64,000 nucleotides of DNA from JAUIAI01 sp045106815 (GTDB taxonomy: Bacteria; Pseudomonadota; Gammaproteobacteria; Burkholderiales; Burkholderiaceae_E). The position numbers were made by a program, and so were the translations under genes. Shown here one piece after another: positions 33,486 to 42,866 of this stretch; within the stretch, counting starts at the first letter, position 1, and each line of letters opens with the position of its first letter. The DNA is taken from contig JBGCFG010000016.1 of assembly GCA_045106815.1 (NCBI GenBank), positions 1 through 64,000 on the forward strand, given 5' to 3'. Below the pieces are notes generated by a model. It saw only the letters and a program-made list of their open reading frames with translations, searched no databases and was not told the origin of the DNA.

Positions 33486-34448
33486 ATGAACATCAATCGA
33501 ATCGATGGCGAAAGCAGTGGGGTGTTTGTTATTGCGCCAACGCCCTTCGATGACAACGGCGAACTAGACCTCGACTCGGCTCGGCACATGTGCGAGTTCT
33601 ATCTTGAGCATGGGGCGACGGGCATGACCATTCTGGGCATGATGGGCGAGGCGCCCAAACTCACTCAGGAGGAGTCTATAAGCTTTGCTGAGGTGGTGTT
33701 GTCGACACTGGCTGGTCGCATTCCAGTCGTGGTGGGCGTTAGCAGTCCGGCGCTCAATCTTCTGTCCGCTCTTTCCGAGCAGGTGATGAGTCTTGGTGCG
33801 GCCGGGGTCATGGTGGCGCCAATGCCAACCCTTAAGACTGACACCGCTATTTCTGCCTACTACGCTGCCGTGATCGAGCAACTCGGTGAGATACCCGTGT
33901 GTTTGCAAGACTATCCGCAAACATTAGGCGTGCACTTTTCAGTGGAGTTGCTGGTGAAGTTGTTCGCCGAGCATGCCAGCCTTTGTATGCTCAAACATGA
34001 AGATCATCCGGGGCTGAACAAGCTGGGTCGGTTTCGAGCGGCATGTAGTGTGCCGGTCAGTGAAGGGGGCATCGGCAGGCGGATTTCGATCCTGGTCGGT
34101 AACGGCGGTTTGTTTTTGCCTGAAGAAATGGCCCGTGGCGCAGACGGCGCGATGACGGGCTTTGCTTTTCCTGAGATGTTGCGTCAGGTCACCGATCTCA
34201 TGATTAAAGGCGACACTGAGCGCGCTAACGCAGTCTTTAATGCATACCTGCCACTGGTTCGCTATGAGTTGCAGCCTGGCCTTGGTCTGGCTATTCGAAA
34301 ATACGTGCTTGCGCGGCGCGGTGCGATAAAAACCGCAAAGTTGAGAGCGCCGGGACCGGCCCTTACGCAAGCTGATATCGCAGAAGTTGAAGCCCTATGG
34401 GCGCGCCAGCAGCGTAGCCTTCAGGCGCTAGATATTCCTAGCCGCTAG
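33486..34448 (+). CDS. DapA/NanA-family aldolase (dihydrodipicolinate synthase family)
   Basis: 320-residue class I aldolase of the N-acetylneuraminate lyase / DHDPS superfamily. The Schiff-base Lys is K170 (CMLKHEDHP) and the proton-relay Tyr is Y143 (CLQDYPQTLG); GMMGEAPKLT replaces the usual GTTGE-x-x-L loop. It is longer than true DapA (about 290), and the C-terminal 40 residues are extra, which points to a catabolic hydratase-aldolase rather than lysine synthesis. A good Shine-Dalgarno (AGGAGAG) precedes ATG 33486. It is followed at 36 bp by an aspartate dehydrogenase gene. Confidence 0.82.
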   Translation: MNINRIDGESSGVFVIAPTPFDDNGELDLDSARHMCEFYLEHGATGMTILGMMGEAPKLTQEESISFAEVVLSTLAGRIPVVVGVSSPALNLLSALSEQVMSLGAAGVMVAPMPTLKTDTAISAYYAAVIEQLGEIPVCLQDYPQTLGVHFSVELLVKLFAEHASLCMLKHEDHPGLNKLGRFRAACSVPVSEGGIGRRISILVGNGGLFLPEEMARGADGAMTGFAFPEMLRQVTDLMIKGDTERANAVFNAYLPLVRYELQPGLGLAIRKYVLARRGAIKTAKLRAPGPALTQADIAEVEALWARQQRSLQALDIPSR

Positions 34449-34484
34449 AACAAGCGTGTTTGGGTCAAGATAAACGGAGAAGCA

Positions 34485-35282
34485 ATGAAAGTAGGGATTT
34501 TCGGACTGGGTTCGGTTGGGCGCGACGTCGCCAAAGCACTGGTTGGTGGCATCGATGGCCTCACGCTTGCGGCGGCGGCAGCCAAAAATGAAGCACGGGC
34601 GAGTGACTATCTGCGCTCACTCGGGGTTGACGTACCGGTAGTGGATGCCGCCAGAATGGCAGCTATGTGCGACATCGTGCTGGAGTGCGCGCCTGCTGCC
34701 GTGTTCGAAGAGGTTGCACGGGCTGCGGTGGGTCAGGGGCGTGTGTTTATGCCTCTTAGTGTGGGCGGTCTGTTGAGATTTCCGGATTTGGTCCAGGCGG
34801 CACAAGTTTCAGGTGGGCGGATCGTGGTGCCGACGGGCGCTTTGCTTGGCCTCGATGCTGTTCGGGCTGCGGCCGAAGGCAAGATCGACACGGTGCGGGT
34901 GGTGACGCGCAAACCGCCCAAGGGTTTAATGGGGGCGCCTTACCTTGCTGAGCACGGTATTGAGCTTGAAGGTTTGACCGAACCGTTGCAGATTTTCAAA
35001 GGCTTTGCACGGGCCGGCGTGGCGGGTTTTCCGGCCAACGTTAACGTGGTGGCCGCCCTGAGCCTGGCCGGCATCGGGCCAGACCGCACCGAGTTGGAAA
35101 TCTGGGCTGATCCAACGGTTACTCGGAATACGCATCGAATTGAGCTTGAGTCGGATAGTGCACGGATGACCATGAGCATTGAGAATGTGCCATCAGAAAA
35201 TGCCGCGACCGGTCGCATCACCGCATTAAGTGCGATTGCTTGCCTGAGAGGGCTTATCTCACCATTGAAAGTTGGCAGCTAG
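34485..35282 (+). CDS. nadX: L-aspartate dehydrogenase (NadX family)
   Basis: 265 residues. Rossmann start VGIFGLGSVGRDVA, ECAPAAVFEE and VPTGALLGLDAVRAAAEGKI in the DUF108/NAD-binding_3 arrangement, then FPANVNVVAALSLAGIGPD containing the substrate-site Asn. It oxidatively deaminates aspartate to iminoaspartate/oxaloacetate with NAD(P). No nadA or nadC neighbours are present, so a role in amino-acid or aldolase-linked catabolism with the upstream gene seems more likely than NAD synthesis. Confidence 0.85.
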   Translation: MKVGIFGLGSVGRDVAKALVGGIDGLTLAAAAAKNEARASDYLRSLGVDVPVVDAARMAAMCDIVLECAPAAVFEEVARAAVGQGRVFMPLSVGGLLRFPDLVQAAQVSGGRIVVPTGALLGLDAVRAAAEGKIDTVRVVTRKPPKGLMGAPYLAEHGIELEGLTEPLQIFKGFARAGVAGFPANVNVVAALSLAGIGPDRTELEIWADPTVTRNTHRIELESDSARMTMSIENVPSENAATGRITALSAIACLRGLISPLKVGS

Positions 35283-35312
35283 TCATTGCCAGCCAACAGC
35301 GATAGCTAACCC

Positions 35313-36155
35313 ATGGCGAATGAGCAAAATCTCATGACTGCCCCCGGCAATGTCGATCGTCCCGGGGTGGCTCGCGCGCTTGCTTATCCTTACGGGAGGC
35401 CGCCGCGCTCGTTCTTGTTTTCTGCGGGCGAGGCGACTGAACTCACCGTAGAAACGATGTCCGCCTTTTCCCGCCAGGAAAGGCAGGCGCTAACGCCTGT
35501 ACTGGCGGTAGGCTCTAATGCATCGCCGGAGCAATTGCGACGTAAGTATGGGCAGGCGGCTGACGTGCGTATTCCGGTCACGCTTGGATGGCTGAGTGGC
35601 GCCGACATCGCTTACTGTGCTTACATGACAGGGTACGGATCAGTGCCCGCAACACTGTTTCAAAGCGCGGGTGTACGTGTTCCGTTAGGGATCACCTGGT
35701 TGCCGCCGCATGAACTGAGCCGCATGCACGGGACAGAAGCAGTCGGCACCCACACGGACTTTGGCGCGGTGAGGCTTGACCGGCTGGCGTTGTCGGCTTC
35801 CCTTGCGCTACCTGATGCTGAGTGCCCACATGAAGTGTTCACTTATTGCAGTCGACTCGGTCTGGTGGCGATCAATGATGAACCGGTAGGACTCGCTGAA
35901 CTCGGCGCCACGGGGCGGACCGGATTAGCGTTGACTCAGCAGCAGTTGCAGCGGCGTGTGCGGCGCTGGTCAGAAGCGCAACATCTGGCCTTTGCGCAGG
36001 TGGCGTCGGGCGAGGCAGGTAAGAGGCCTGACTTTGCACAATGGGTGTCCAACAATGTGCGTCAGCAATCCCTGCGAGATCAGGTGACGAGTCTTTTGCA
36101 GGCCAGTCGGATTGAGCGGCCCATCCAAGACTTTGAAATACGCGAAATCGCTTGA
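35313..36155 (+). CDS. Unknown protein, possible gamma-glutamylcyclotransferase-like fold
   Basis: 280 residues, soluble, no signal peptide. I do not recognise a named family. The segment PVLAVGSNASPEQLRRKYG resembles the nucleotide-like YGSN loop of gamma-glutamylcyclotransferase proteins. PLGITWLPPHELSRMHGTEA resembles the G-x-x-W/Y ... L-x-x-x-E segment of that fold. The C-terminal third is helical and Arg/Gln-rich. It lies 30 bp after nadX and 72 bp before an aminotransferase on the same strand, so it is probably co-transcribed. Confidence 0.6.
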   Translation: MANEQNLMTAPGNVDRPGVARALAYPYGRPPRSFLFSAGEATELTVETMSAFSRQERQALTPVLAVGSNASPEQLRRKYGQAADVRIPVTLGWLSGADIAYCAYMTGYGSVPATLFQSAGVRVPLGITWLPPHELSRMHGTEAVGTHTDFGAVRLDRLALSASLALPDAECPHEVFTYCSRLGLVAINDEPVGLAELGATGRTGLALTQQQLQRRVRRWSEAQHLAFAQVASGEAGKRPDFAQWVSNNVRQQSLRDQVTSLLQASRIERPIQDFEIREIA

Positions 36156-36221
36156 AGAGATTCGCGGGGCGGGCCAAGCGTCCGGTAAACTCGCAGGCAC
36201 ATCCCATTCCTCGACGAGCGT

Positions 36222-36262
36222 AACGCCATGTCCGACAACCCCAACGCCATGTCCGACAACCC
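36222..36262 (+). repeat. 21-bp tandem duplication spanning the start codon of the aminotransferase gene
   Basis: AACGCCATGTCCGACAACCC occurs at 36222 and again at 36243 (period 21, separated by one C). Each copy carries an ATG (36228 and 36249) in the same frame, so the gene has two equivalent starts and an MSDNPNAMSDNP N-terminus. Confidence 0.9.
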
Positions 36263-37460
36263 GGTCAAACAAAGAGTTAAGCCTGCCCGCGAAAAGCCCA
36301 AGGGAGACCCAATTCTTCGCATCATGGAGCTGTACCGCAATGATGCGCGGCCGCACAAGATTGACCTGAGCGTTGGCGTTTATAAAGATGAAGCCGGCAA
36401 CACGCCCGTGCTGCCAAGTGTTAAAACCGCTGAGCGGCGGCTTTTTGAACAGCAAGAGAGCAAGTCATACGTGGGGCTTGCTGGCAATGCTCAATTCAGT
36501 GCCGCGCTAGGCAGCCAGATTTTCGATCAAAGCAAGCTGAATAGCTCGCGGCTCGCAGCTATTCAGTCCGTGGGCGGATCGGGTGGCCTACGACTTGGCT
36601 TTGAATATGCGTTGCAATGCGAAGGGGTCAAGCGTCTGCTCGTTTCGACACCCACGTGGGAGAATCAGGCCGGGATCGCCGGTGCCACCGGCCTGGAAGT
36701 GGCGCGCTACCCATACTACGACCGAGATAGCGGACAAGCCCTGACCGAGCAGATGATGGCGGCGCTAGCTGGCTGCGGGCCTCAAGACGCCGTGATGTTG
36801 CATGGTTGTTGCCACAACCCAAGCGGATCCGATCTGTCGGTTCAGCAGTGGGAGCAGATTGCGGACTCAGCAGCAACGCACGGCTGGTTGCCGATGATTG
36901 ATCTCGCCTATGCCGGCTTCGGCGGCCCGATTGACCAAGACACAGCCGGCTTGAACGCGCTGATTGCACGCGTGCCCACCACGGTTGTCGCCGTCTCGTG
37001 TTCGAAGATTTTTGGCTTGTATCGCGAACGGGTCGGTGCGGTGTATATCGCCACTGATTCAGCTGACAGTGCAGATCTCGCCGCCGCGGAAATGATGCGC
37101 ATTGCACGGGAGATTTACTCGATGCCGCCAGACCATGGCGCGGCTGTCGTTCAAACCATCTTGCACGATGATGAGTTGCGCGCGCAATGGCTCAATGAGC
37201 TCGCTGATATGCGTGATCGGATTAATGGTGTCCGTTCGGTACTCGCTAATGAAATGAATCGGCTCGACGGTTCCGACAGATTCAGCCACCTGGCTAGTCA
37301 GAACGGCATGTTTTCGCTCCTCCCGCTGTCTGTCGAGCAGGTTCACCAGTTACGGGATGAGCACGCGGTTTACGTGATTGAAGATGGTCGTACCAATGTG
37401 GCAGGTGTCACTGAGGCGAATGCTGCGCAGGTTGCCAAGGCCATTATGGCGGTTTTGTAG
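36228..37460 (+). CDS. Aromatic/aspartate aminotransferase (class I, TyrB/AspC type)
   Basis: 410 residues, PLP enzyme of subgroup I-alpha. GDPILRIMELYRND and IDLSVGVYKDEAGNTPVLPSV are the TyrB/AspC N-terminus. HGCCHNPSG is the PLP-phosphate/substrate segment with the conserved Asn-Pro. The lysine forming the aldimine is K260 in SCSKIFGLYRERVG. True AspC has HNPTG; the Cys-rich version is mildly unusual. It could transaminate aspartate, which fits nadX two genes upstream. The true start may be ATG 36228 or ATG 36249. Confidence 0.88.
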   Translation: MSDNPNAMSDNPVKQRVKPAREKPKGDPILRIMELYRNDARPHKIDLSVGVYKDEAGNTPVLPSVKTAERRLFEQQESKSYVGLAGNAQFSAALGSQIFDQSKLNSSRLAAIQSVGGSGGLRLGFEYALQCEGVKRLLVSTPTWENQAGIAGATGLEVARYPYYDRDSGQALTEQMMAALAGCGPQDAVMLHGCCHNPSGSDLSVQQWEQIADSAATHGWLPMIDLAYAGFGGPIDQDTAGLNALIARVPTTVVAVSCSKIFGLYRERVGAVYIATDSADSADLAAAEMMRIAREIYSMPPDHGAAVVQTILHDDELRAQWLNELADMRDRINGVRSVLANEMNRLDGSDRFSHLASQNGMFSLLPLSVEQVHQLRDEHAVYVIEDGRTNVAGVTEANAAQVAKAIMAVL

Positions 37461-37475
37461 TTGGTGTTACTACGC

Positions 37476-37503
37476 CCTAGGGCCTCTGTTATCAGGCTCT
37501 AGG
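37476..37503. terminator. Hairpin between convergent aminotransferase and SDR genes
   Basis: CCTAGGGCCT (37476-37485), loop of 8, AGGCTCTAGG (37494-37503); ten pairs with one G-U wobble. It overlaps the SDR stop codon. No T-run on either side, so terminator function is tentative. Confidence 0.35.
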
Positions 37504-38260
37504 CAATCAGTTGCCCGCCATTGACTTCAAGTACCTGCCCGGTAATGTAGCCAGACATTAAGCCGGCTGCCATAAACAGATAGGCCGGCGCGCAATCTGC
37601 CGGAGACCCTAGCCTGCCCAGCGGAATGCTCGCGCGTGTTGACTCGAGTTTTTCTTTGCTCGAGTAGCGTTGGTGAAAACCCGTTTCGATCGTGCCCGGA
37701 GAAATAGCGTTGACCCGAATGCCGTCTGGGGCCAACTCCCTCGCAAGCGCCTTGGAATAAGTGCTCACAAATGCCTTGGCGGCAGAGTAAATAGCCGAGC
37801 CCGGGCTACCGCCAGTGCGCGCACTAATTGACACGGTATTGATGATGGCCGATTCATCGGCATTGCGGAGCGCGGGCAATAAGCCTTTGGTGACTTGTAC
37901 GACGGCGGTCTGATTCAGGTGAACGATGCGTTCATATTCTTCATCACTCAGATTCTGCGCAGCGATGCGGCCCATCATCGTGCCAGCATTGTTAATCAGC
38001 ACGTCGATTGTGGGCGCAATATTCAGGACGTCTTCCAGAAACTGATTGACCTGAGCGTCTTCGGTGAAATCAGCATAAAAATTTTCGTGGCCAACCCCGG
38101 CCGCGACAGACTCGTCGGGTGTCCGCCCGCGGTGGGCGATCACACGGGCACCGCAGGCGCCAAATGCGCGAGCAACGGTAGCGCCGATGCCCGAGCCGGC
38201 GCCCGTGATCACAACCGTTTTGCCTTTGAAAAGAACTGGATCAAATCCGTATTGCATCAT
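37499..38260 (-). CDS. Short-chain dehydrogenase/reductase (SDR)
   Basis: 253 residues. NAD(P)-binding ITGAGSGIG (residues 18-26), NNAGTMMG, the catalytic Ser in NTVSISAR, YSAAK active site and the C-terminal GYITGQVLEVNGGQ. ARVIAHRGR after strand 2 suggests NADP preference. ATG 38260 has GGAG 8 bases upstream. The longer frame to 38368 would run into the glycoside-hydrolase gene and is rejected. The substrate is unknown. Confidence 0.87.
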   Translation of the reverse strand: MMQYGFDPVLFKGKTVVITGAGSGIGATVARAFGACGARVIAHRGRTPDESVAAGVGHENFYADFTEDAQVNQFLEDVLNIAPTIDVLINNAGTMMGRIAAQNLSDEEYERIVHLNQTAVVQVTKGLLPALRNADESAIINTVSISARTGGSPGSAIYSAAKAFVSTYSKALARELAPDGIRVNAISPGTIETGFHQRYSSKEKLESTRASIPLGRLGSPADCAPAYLFMAAGLMSGYITGQVLEVNGGQLIA

Positions 38261-38327
38261 GCCGACTCCGTTTGCGCGCTGCTCAGTGTGCCTGAAGTCT
38301 TCATTATGAGCCAATGCGATCGGTCGC

Positions 38328-40673
38328 TCACCGATTGCCCTGGCGCATCTGCGCGGCGATGGATTCAAGTGCTGCCCGATTAATCTGCGTGACGGCCGCG
38401 GTGAAATCTTGCCAGGGTATGTCAGTAATACTCACCAGACCCAAGTGACCGTTCTCGCCGTCCAGCCAGCGCCCGGTGGCGGGTTGATCGAGATATTGAA
38501 ACCAGTGGGCGCCAACGAACTGGCGATTGGCGACAACAGAGTCAAGCATTCGCTGATATGCCGGTGCGCGATCCTGCTCGCTAGCGACGTGCATAACACC
38601 CGCCCAGAACGGCCCACGGTCTGGTGAGCCGAAATGAAACTCAGTGAGCAACGCCGGTCTGTTGTGGCGGGCGAAAGCCTCGGCTTCAAACCCAGCGTCG
38701 ATGTCCGGGACGTATAGATTAAAGCTTACAACGTCGCAATGTCGCGCACAGGCGGCCACCGATTCAGGCGTTCGCGATGCAAAGCGACTCCCCAGATATA
38801 GATGCTTTGCGTCGTGCTTGTGTAGCGTTTGCGACACGCGCTTAAAGTACTCATTTGCGTGCAGGGTGAGCAATGCACTCAGGTCTGCGGCCAGGATCGT
38901 TGACGAGCGCATTTGTGCAACAAGTGGCGCGCGGTCAATCCATAGAGGGGCTTGCAGTGCTTGCCAGGAATCGAGCGATACTCCCCAGGCCTTGGCAAGC
39001 TCATCAATTGTGCGATACCGAGATTTCAGGTGTGCAATGAAGGCTCGCTTCGCATGGGCATGCGGATCTGCGGTATCCATTGCAAGCGCCGACAAGACTG
39101 GTCCATAGCGGCTATTAGGGTCCTCCGACCCGCCATTGCCCCAGGCGAGTTCGTTGTCCACAAAGTACCCAAGCAGATGTTCATTGTCTCGATGGGCTGG
39201 CATGAACTGCGCGAAGGTCTCGTCGAGCGCGATCTGAAACGCCGGGTCAAAAGGGTCGGGAATGCCTTGCCACCAATCATGTCCATCTGATAACCGCTGG
39301 AACGGCCCTGCAATATGGATGATGGCTGTGTAGGGGATGGATGCGCGTTGCGTGAAACTCTCGTCTGACCAGGCTGCCGCGGTATTGAATGACCACCGTT
39401 TGAGTCGTTGTTTGGTGCGCTGTTGCCATTTTGGGGCATAGTCAACGCCGTCCCGGCGGTACAGATTGGCGCGATAAAAATCGAAGCTGCGTCCAGCGCC
39501 AAATCGTCTCCCGCGCTGCGCGCCTGCGTCGGTTGGCAACACGTCTGCGCTGTCGCGCCTACCGTAGAAAGCGCTCAACGCTGAGCGTTTATCAGGTAAA
39601 TCGGTAAACATGAACTCACGCCCCTCAATGAAGGTCTCGCTGTTGCTTATTTGAATCGCATTGACGCCGAGCGAGAAGAACGGATTCCCCTCGGGTGTGA
39701 GCAATATCCACCGTCCCTTGTTCGAGTCTGCAGGCTGCCCGGTAGCGGTGGGAAGCTGGTACACGCGAAACGCGCCAGTCGCTAACGTGCGTGCAGGCCA
39801 TCTACGCAGTATCAGGCCTCCAAACCGATCCAAGTTGACTTTGTTAGGCGTGTCTTTGCCAGGGGTGGTCGCCGGTTGGGTGTTTTGGCTCGACGCCGCG
39901 GTGATCGAACCCGCGCACGCCCCACGCAATTTCTCTGGCCATTCGCCCCGACTGAACTGTCCAAAGCAATCAATCAACCCGGTATACAAGCGCCTGAGAT
40001 CATTCCGGTCTGGCCGAACAAACAGCTTCCCGAATAAAAGTGTCTGGGTTGCTGCGGGGGATGGCATGCTGACTTCCGCAGCAACCGGAGCGCTATCAAT
40101 AAGCCCCGAGACAGTCGTTGCCACCAGGATGCGTTCATTGTTAACGTTGATTGGCTGAGGAGGCGCTGCTCGCATGCCCCACGCAAGAGGGTGCGTGGCC
40201 TGCGTAGGGATCACGACGGTTTGAGCCGGTCCTGGCGGCAAAGAGATCAGGCTTACCAATCGATTGCCTTTCGCGTCAGTCAGCGTGATGGTCAGTCCAA
40301 CTGACCATGGCATGGTGTTCTGCACATGCCAGTGCAAGGCATTGGGCTTGTTTGTTTGGCCAGAATTGAGGGGCCATCTTGCCGACTGCACGCTCTGCGG
40401 CTGATCCGAGGGCGCGCCTGGCCTGAAAACCAAGGGCACAAACCCAGAGGGTAGGGTTTCATCGGTACTGATGTTGACACTCAGAGTCGGCGCGGTAGTG
40501 CCAGGGTCCAGCAATTGCAAAGCTGATCCGGTGGCCGGGGTGGTTAGACCAAGGAGAAAAAGAAGAGACATCCCGGCGCGTGTCGCCCGACGGCAAAGAC
40601 GCCAAAAGGGGCGCCTGAGGTCGGATCTGTAAGCACAGTCTTCACGTGATGAGGTGATCAGAGGGCACTGCAT
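38328..40673 (-). CDS. Exported glycoside hydrolase, agarase/GH42-GH50-like
   Basis: Up to 781 residues. The N-terminus is Arg-rich with a hydrophobic signal core (MSLLFLLGLTTPATG); ATG 40571 inside is an alternative start, but the basic residues before it favour 40673. About 290 residues of beta-sandwich-like sequence follow, then a TIM barrel beginning RWILLTPEGNPFFSLGVNAI with GREFMFTDLP. Likely catalytic residues are the Glu of GYFVDNELAWGN (acid/base) and the Glu of ALLTEFHFGSP (nucleophile). These blocks resemble GH50 beta-agarases and GH42-like enzymes. It is probably a secreted or periplasmic polysaccharide or oligosaccharide hydrolase. No TonB receptor or sugar transporter is nearby. 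Confidence 0.72.
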   Translation of the reverse strand: MQCPLITSSREDCAYRSDLRRPFWRLCRRATRAGMSLLFLLGLTTPATGSALQLLDPGTTAPTLSVNISTDETLPSGFVPLVFRPGAPSDQPQSVQSARWPLNSGQTNKPNALHWHVQNTMPWSVGLTITLTDAKGNRLVSLISLPPGPAQTVVIPTQATHPLAWGMRAAPPQPINVNNERILVATTVSGLIDSAPVAAEVSMPSPAATQTLLFGKLFVRPDRNDLRRLYTGLIDCFGQFSRGEWPEKLRGACAGSITAASSQNTQPATTPGKDTPNKVNLDRFGGLILRRWPARTLATGAFRVYQLPTATGQPADSNKGRWILLTPEGNPFFSLGVNAIQISNSETFIEGREFMFTDLPDKRSALSAFYGRRDSADVLPTDAGAQRGRRFGAGRSFDFYRANLYRRDGVDYAPKWQQRTKQRLKRWSFNTAAAWSDESFTQRASIPYTAIIHIAGPFQRLSDGHDWWQGIPDPFDPAFQIALDETFAQFMPAHRDNEHLLGYFVDNELAWGNGGSEDPNSRYGPVLSALAMDTADPHAHAKRAFIAHLKSRYRTIDELAKAWGVSLDSWQALQAPLWIDRAPLVAQMRSSTILAADLSALLTLHANEYFKRVSQTLHKHDAKHLYLGSRFASRTPESVAACARHCDVVSFNLYVPDIDAGFEAEAFARHNRPALLTEFHFGSPDRGPFWAGVMHVASEQDRAPAYQRMLDSVVANRQFVGAHWFQYLDQPATGRWLDGENGHLGLVSITDIPWQDFTAAVTQINRAALESIAAQMRQGNR

Positions 40674-40706
40674 CTCGCCAGTGTAGTCAGCCTGAGCGCT
40701 GCGAGC

Positions 40707-40731
40707 GACAGAGCCTTTGTCAGGCTCCGTC
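40707..40731 (-). terminator. Possible terminator after the fused TRAP permease gene
   Basis: On the minus strand GACGGAGCC, loop TGACAAA, GGCTCTGTC: nine pairs with one G-U. It lies about 40 bp after the dctQM stop and before the glycoside-hydrolase gene. A T-run is lacking. Confidence 0.35.
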
Positions 40732-40769
40732 AGCTATCGTAAGCGGGTGTGAGGTCTGCTTGGCCAGTG

Positions 40770-42866
40770 CTAACTGTTCCCAAAGAATTTGGGTAACCAC
40801 AGAGCAATCTCTGGGAAGGTCACAACCAATACAAGCCCGATGATTTGCAGCGCAATAAATGGCAGCACGGCAACGAAGATGTCTTGCAGTGAGATCTCTG
40901 GCGGCGCAACCGACTTCAACCAGAAGCAGGCGGGACCGAACGGGGGCGACAGAAAGTAGATCTGAATATTCATCACGAACAAGATGCCGAACCACACCGC
41001 AGCCCATTCGGGTTCAAGGCCGAGTTCCGGCGCCATATCCACGACAACCGGCGCAAACACTGGCACGGTGATGAACACAATGGCAATCCATTCCATGAAG
41101 GTGCCCAGAATCACCAGGATACCCATCATGACAAGAATGACACCAATAGCTGGCAGTCCGAGCCCTGTAAACAGAGAGCGCATAAAGTCTGCACCGCCAA
41201 TCAGGTTGTAAATGCCGACAAACGCAACAGCGCCAATGATCAGCCAGATGATTGTGCCAACCGTTGACATCGTGCCGGCGAGGGCTTCCTGCAGCATCTT
41301 CCAATTGAATTGATTGCGAATCAGCGCAACGATGATTGAACCGACGACACCAACACCGGCAGCCTCGGTAACTGATGCAATACCGGCGTAGATGGAACCC
41401 ATCACCATCGCAATCAGCAGGATGCACATAATCACCGCAAATACACGATGCTTGGACAGTGTTTTGGTGTCGCCCGTCAGCGCTGCAACCTCTGCACCGG
41501 TGGGCGCGAGCGAGTGATTGAAGTGACAGCGGATGAGCACGTAGCCAGCATAGAAGCTAGCAAGCATCAATCCGGGAATAAAGCCTGCCGTGAACAAGTC
41601 GCCAATGGAGACCTGCGCAGACAGGCCATAAACAATCATGATGATGCTAGGTGGAATCAAAGTGGCCAGTGAGCCTGAGGCGCAGATCACGCCGACAGCA
41701 AGCCTTTTGTTGTAGCCCAGACGAATCATCTGAGGGAGGGCGACCAAGCCCAGCATGACGATTTCGCCACCCATCACACCAGACATTGCGGCGAGAATTA
41801 CGGCCACAACGACCGTTTGGACAGCGACGCCGCCGCGTAAGCCTCCCGCAAAAATTGACATCGCATCAAATAGATCTTCTGCGATCCCAGCCTTTTCAAG
41901 GATAGAGGCCATCAACACGAACAAAGGCACCGCTACAAGTGGATACTTTTCAAGTAACCCGAATGCATTGGTTGAGACGAGATACAAGCCGTTGCTGCCA
42001 AAGAAGACGAGCGCAACTAACACAGATACGATCATCGTGACGATGCCCAGAGGCATTCCCGTCATCATGAGCACAAGCAGCAAGGCGACAATTGTCATGC
42101 TGACGGTGCCGATACCGTAGCTGCGAGCGTCAATGTACTGAGACGGATCAATAATGGATGCTGCCTCTCCGATCCCGACATTCAAGGTGCCCAGGCCTGA
42201 CTCTGTGCCAGCGTAGTGTGAAACCACTTCAAGGATCAGCCGGATCAGAATGAGGATTGCCACACCGAGAACGACATTCCGTCCGAGCTGACTGTCAAAG
42301 TGGCGCCAGAGGTTGACCAGCAATTGCATCAAATACATGAATGCACCCACGGTCAGCGCCGTTTTCAGGACCATGGGTTGGGGTGAGTTAAACGCGCTGC
42401 CCATCCGCTCAACCAGGTCTATCGATTCGAGTGCGCGGACCAGGGTGTCATCAACAAGAAAGAACAGTGCAATGACGCCGACCACCATGGCAAATAGATC
42501 AAGCCACCACTTCGTGTTGTCGCTTGCAGCAAGATAGAAAACGGTGATGCCGATGTGCCGCTTCTCCATCGTGACGTAGGCGGAAGACACCATCCAGGCG
42601 GTCGCGCACAACACCATGACAACTTCAAACGCCCATTGGGTGGGCGCGTTGAACACATAGCGGCTGATCACCTCATACAAAGTGATGAATGCGCAAACTA
42701 AATAGAACTGAGCAACACTAAAGCCAGAGATGCGGCTGATGTGATCGATTATTGAAAACGCGTCTTTGTGCTCCACGCGGGCAGGCGCAGCATCTGGTAC
42801 TGCGTTGCCAGAGGGCTTGCCAGAGCCGTCGGCTGGGCTCGTGAGGGTTGCGCCGTCTATTGCCAT
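40770..42866 (-). CDS. TRAP transporter fused permease (DctQ-DctM)
   Basis: 698 residues. The N-terminal part (about 35-200) is the small DctQ unit, with YEVISRYVFNAPTQWAFEV and the TMEKRHIGI segment. It is joined through an extra hydrophobic stretch to a DctM unit (about 255-690) with GGEIVMLGLVALPQM, GSLATLIPPSIIMIVYG, GTFMEWIAIVFITVPVFAPVV and LSPPFGPACFWLKS. The binding protein is encoded divergently at 43413. A C-terminal SPPFGPACF motif is common in TRAP systems for mannitol- or keto-acid-type substrates, but the substrate remains unknown. Confidence 0.92.
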   Translation of the reverse strand: MAIDGATLTSPADGSGKPSGNAVPDAAPARVEHKDAFSIIDHISRISGFSVAQFYLVCAFITLYEVISRYVFNAPTQWAFEVVMVLCATAWMVSSAYVTMEKRHIGITVFYLAASDNTKWWLDLFAMVVGVIALFFLVDDTLVRALESIDLVERMGSAFNSPQPMVLKTALTVGAFMYLMQLLVNLWRHFDSQLGRNVVLGVAILILIRLILEVVSHYAGTESGLGTLNVGIGEAASIIDPSQYIDARSYGIGTVSMTIVALLLVLMMTGMPLGIVTMIVSVLVALVFFGSNGLYLVSTNAFGLLEKYPLVAVPLFVLMASILEKAGIAEDLFDAMSIFAGGLRGGVAVQTVVVAVILAAMSGVMGGEIVMLGLVALPQMIRLGYNKRLAVGVICASGSLATLIPPSIIMIVYGLSAQVSIGDLFTAGFIPGLMLASFYAGYVLIRCHFNHSLAPTGAEVAALTGDTKTLSKHRVFAVIMCILLIAMVMGSIYAGIASVTEAAGVGVVGSIIVALIRNQFNWKMLQEALAGTMSTVGTIIWLIIGAVAFVGIYNLIGGADFMRSLFTGLGLPAIGVILVMMGILVILGTFMEWIAIVFITVPVFAPVVVDMAPELGLEPEWAAVWFGILFVMNIQIYFLSPPFGPACFWLKSVAPPEISLQDIFVAVLPFIALQIIGLVLVVTFPEIALWLPKFFGNS

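Noticed and set aside
39661..40158. 165-residue plus-strand frame in the glycoside-hydrolase region
   Set aside because: Antisense shadow of a long, motif-bearing gene.
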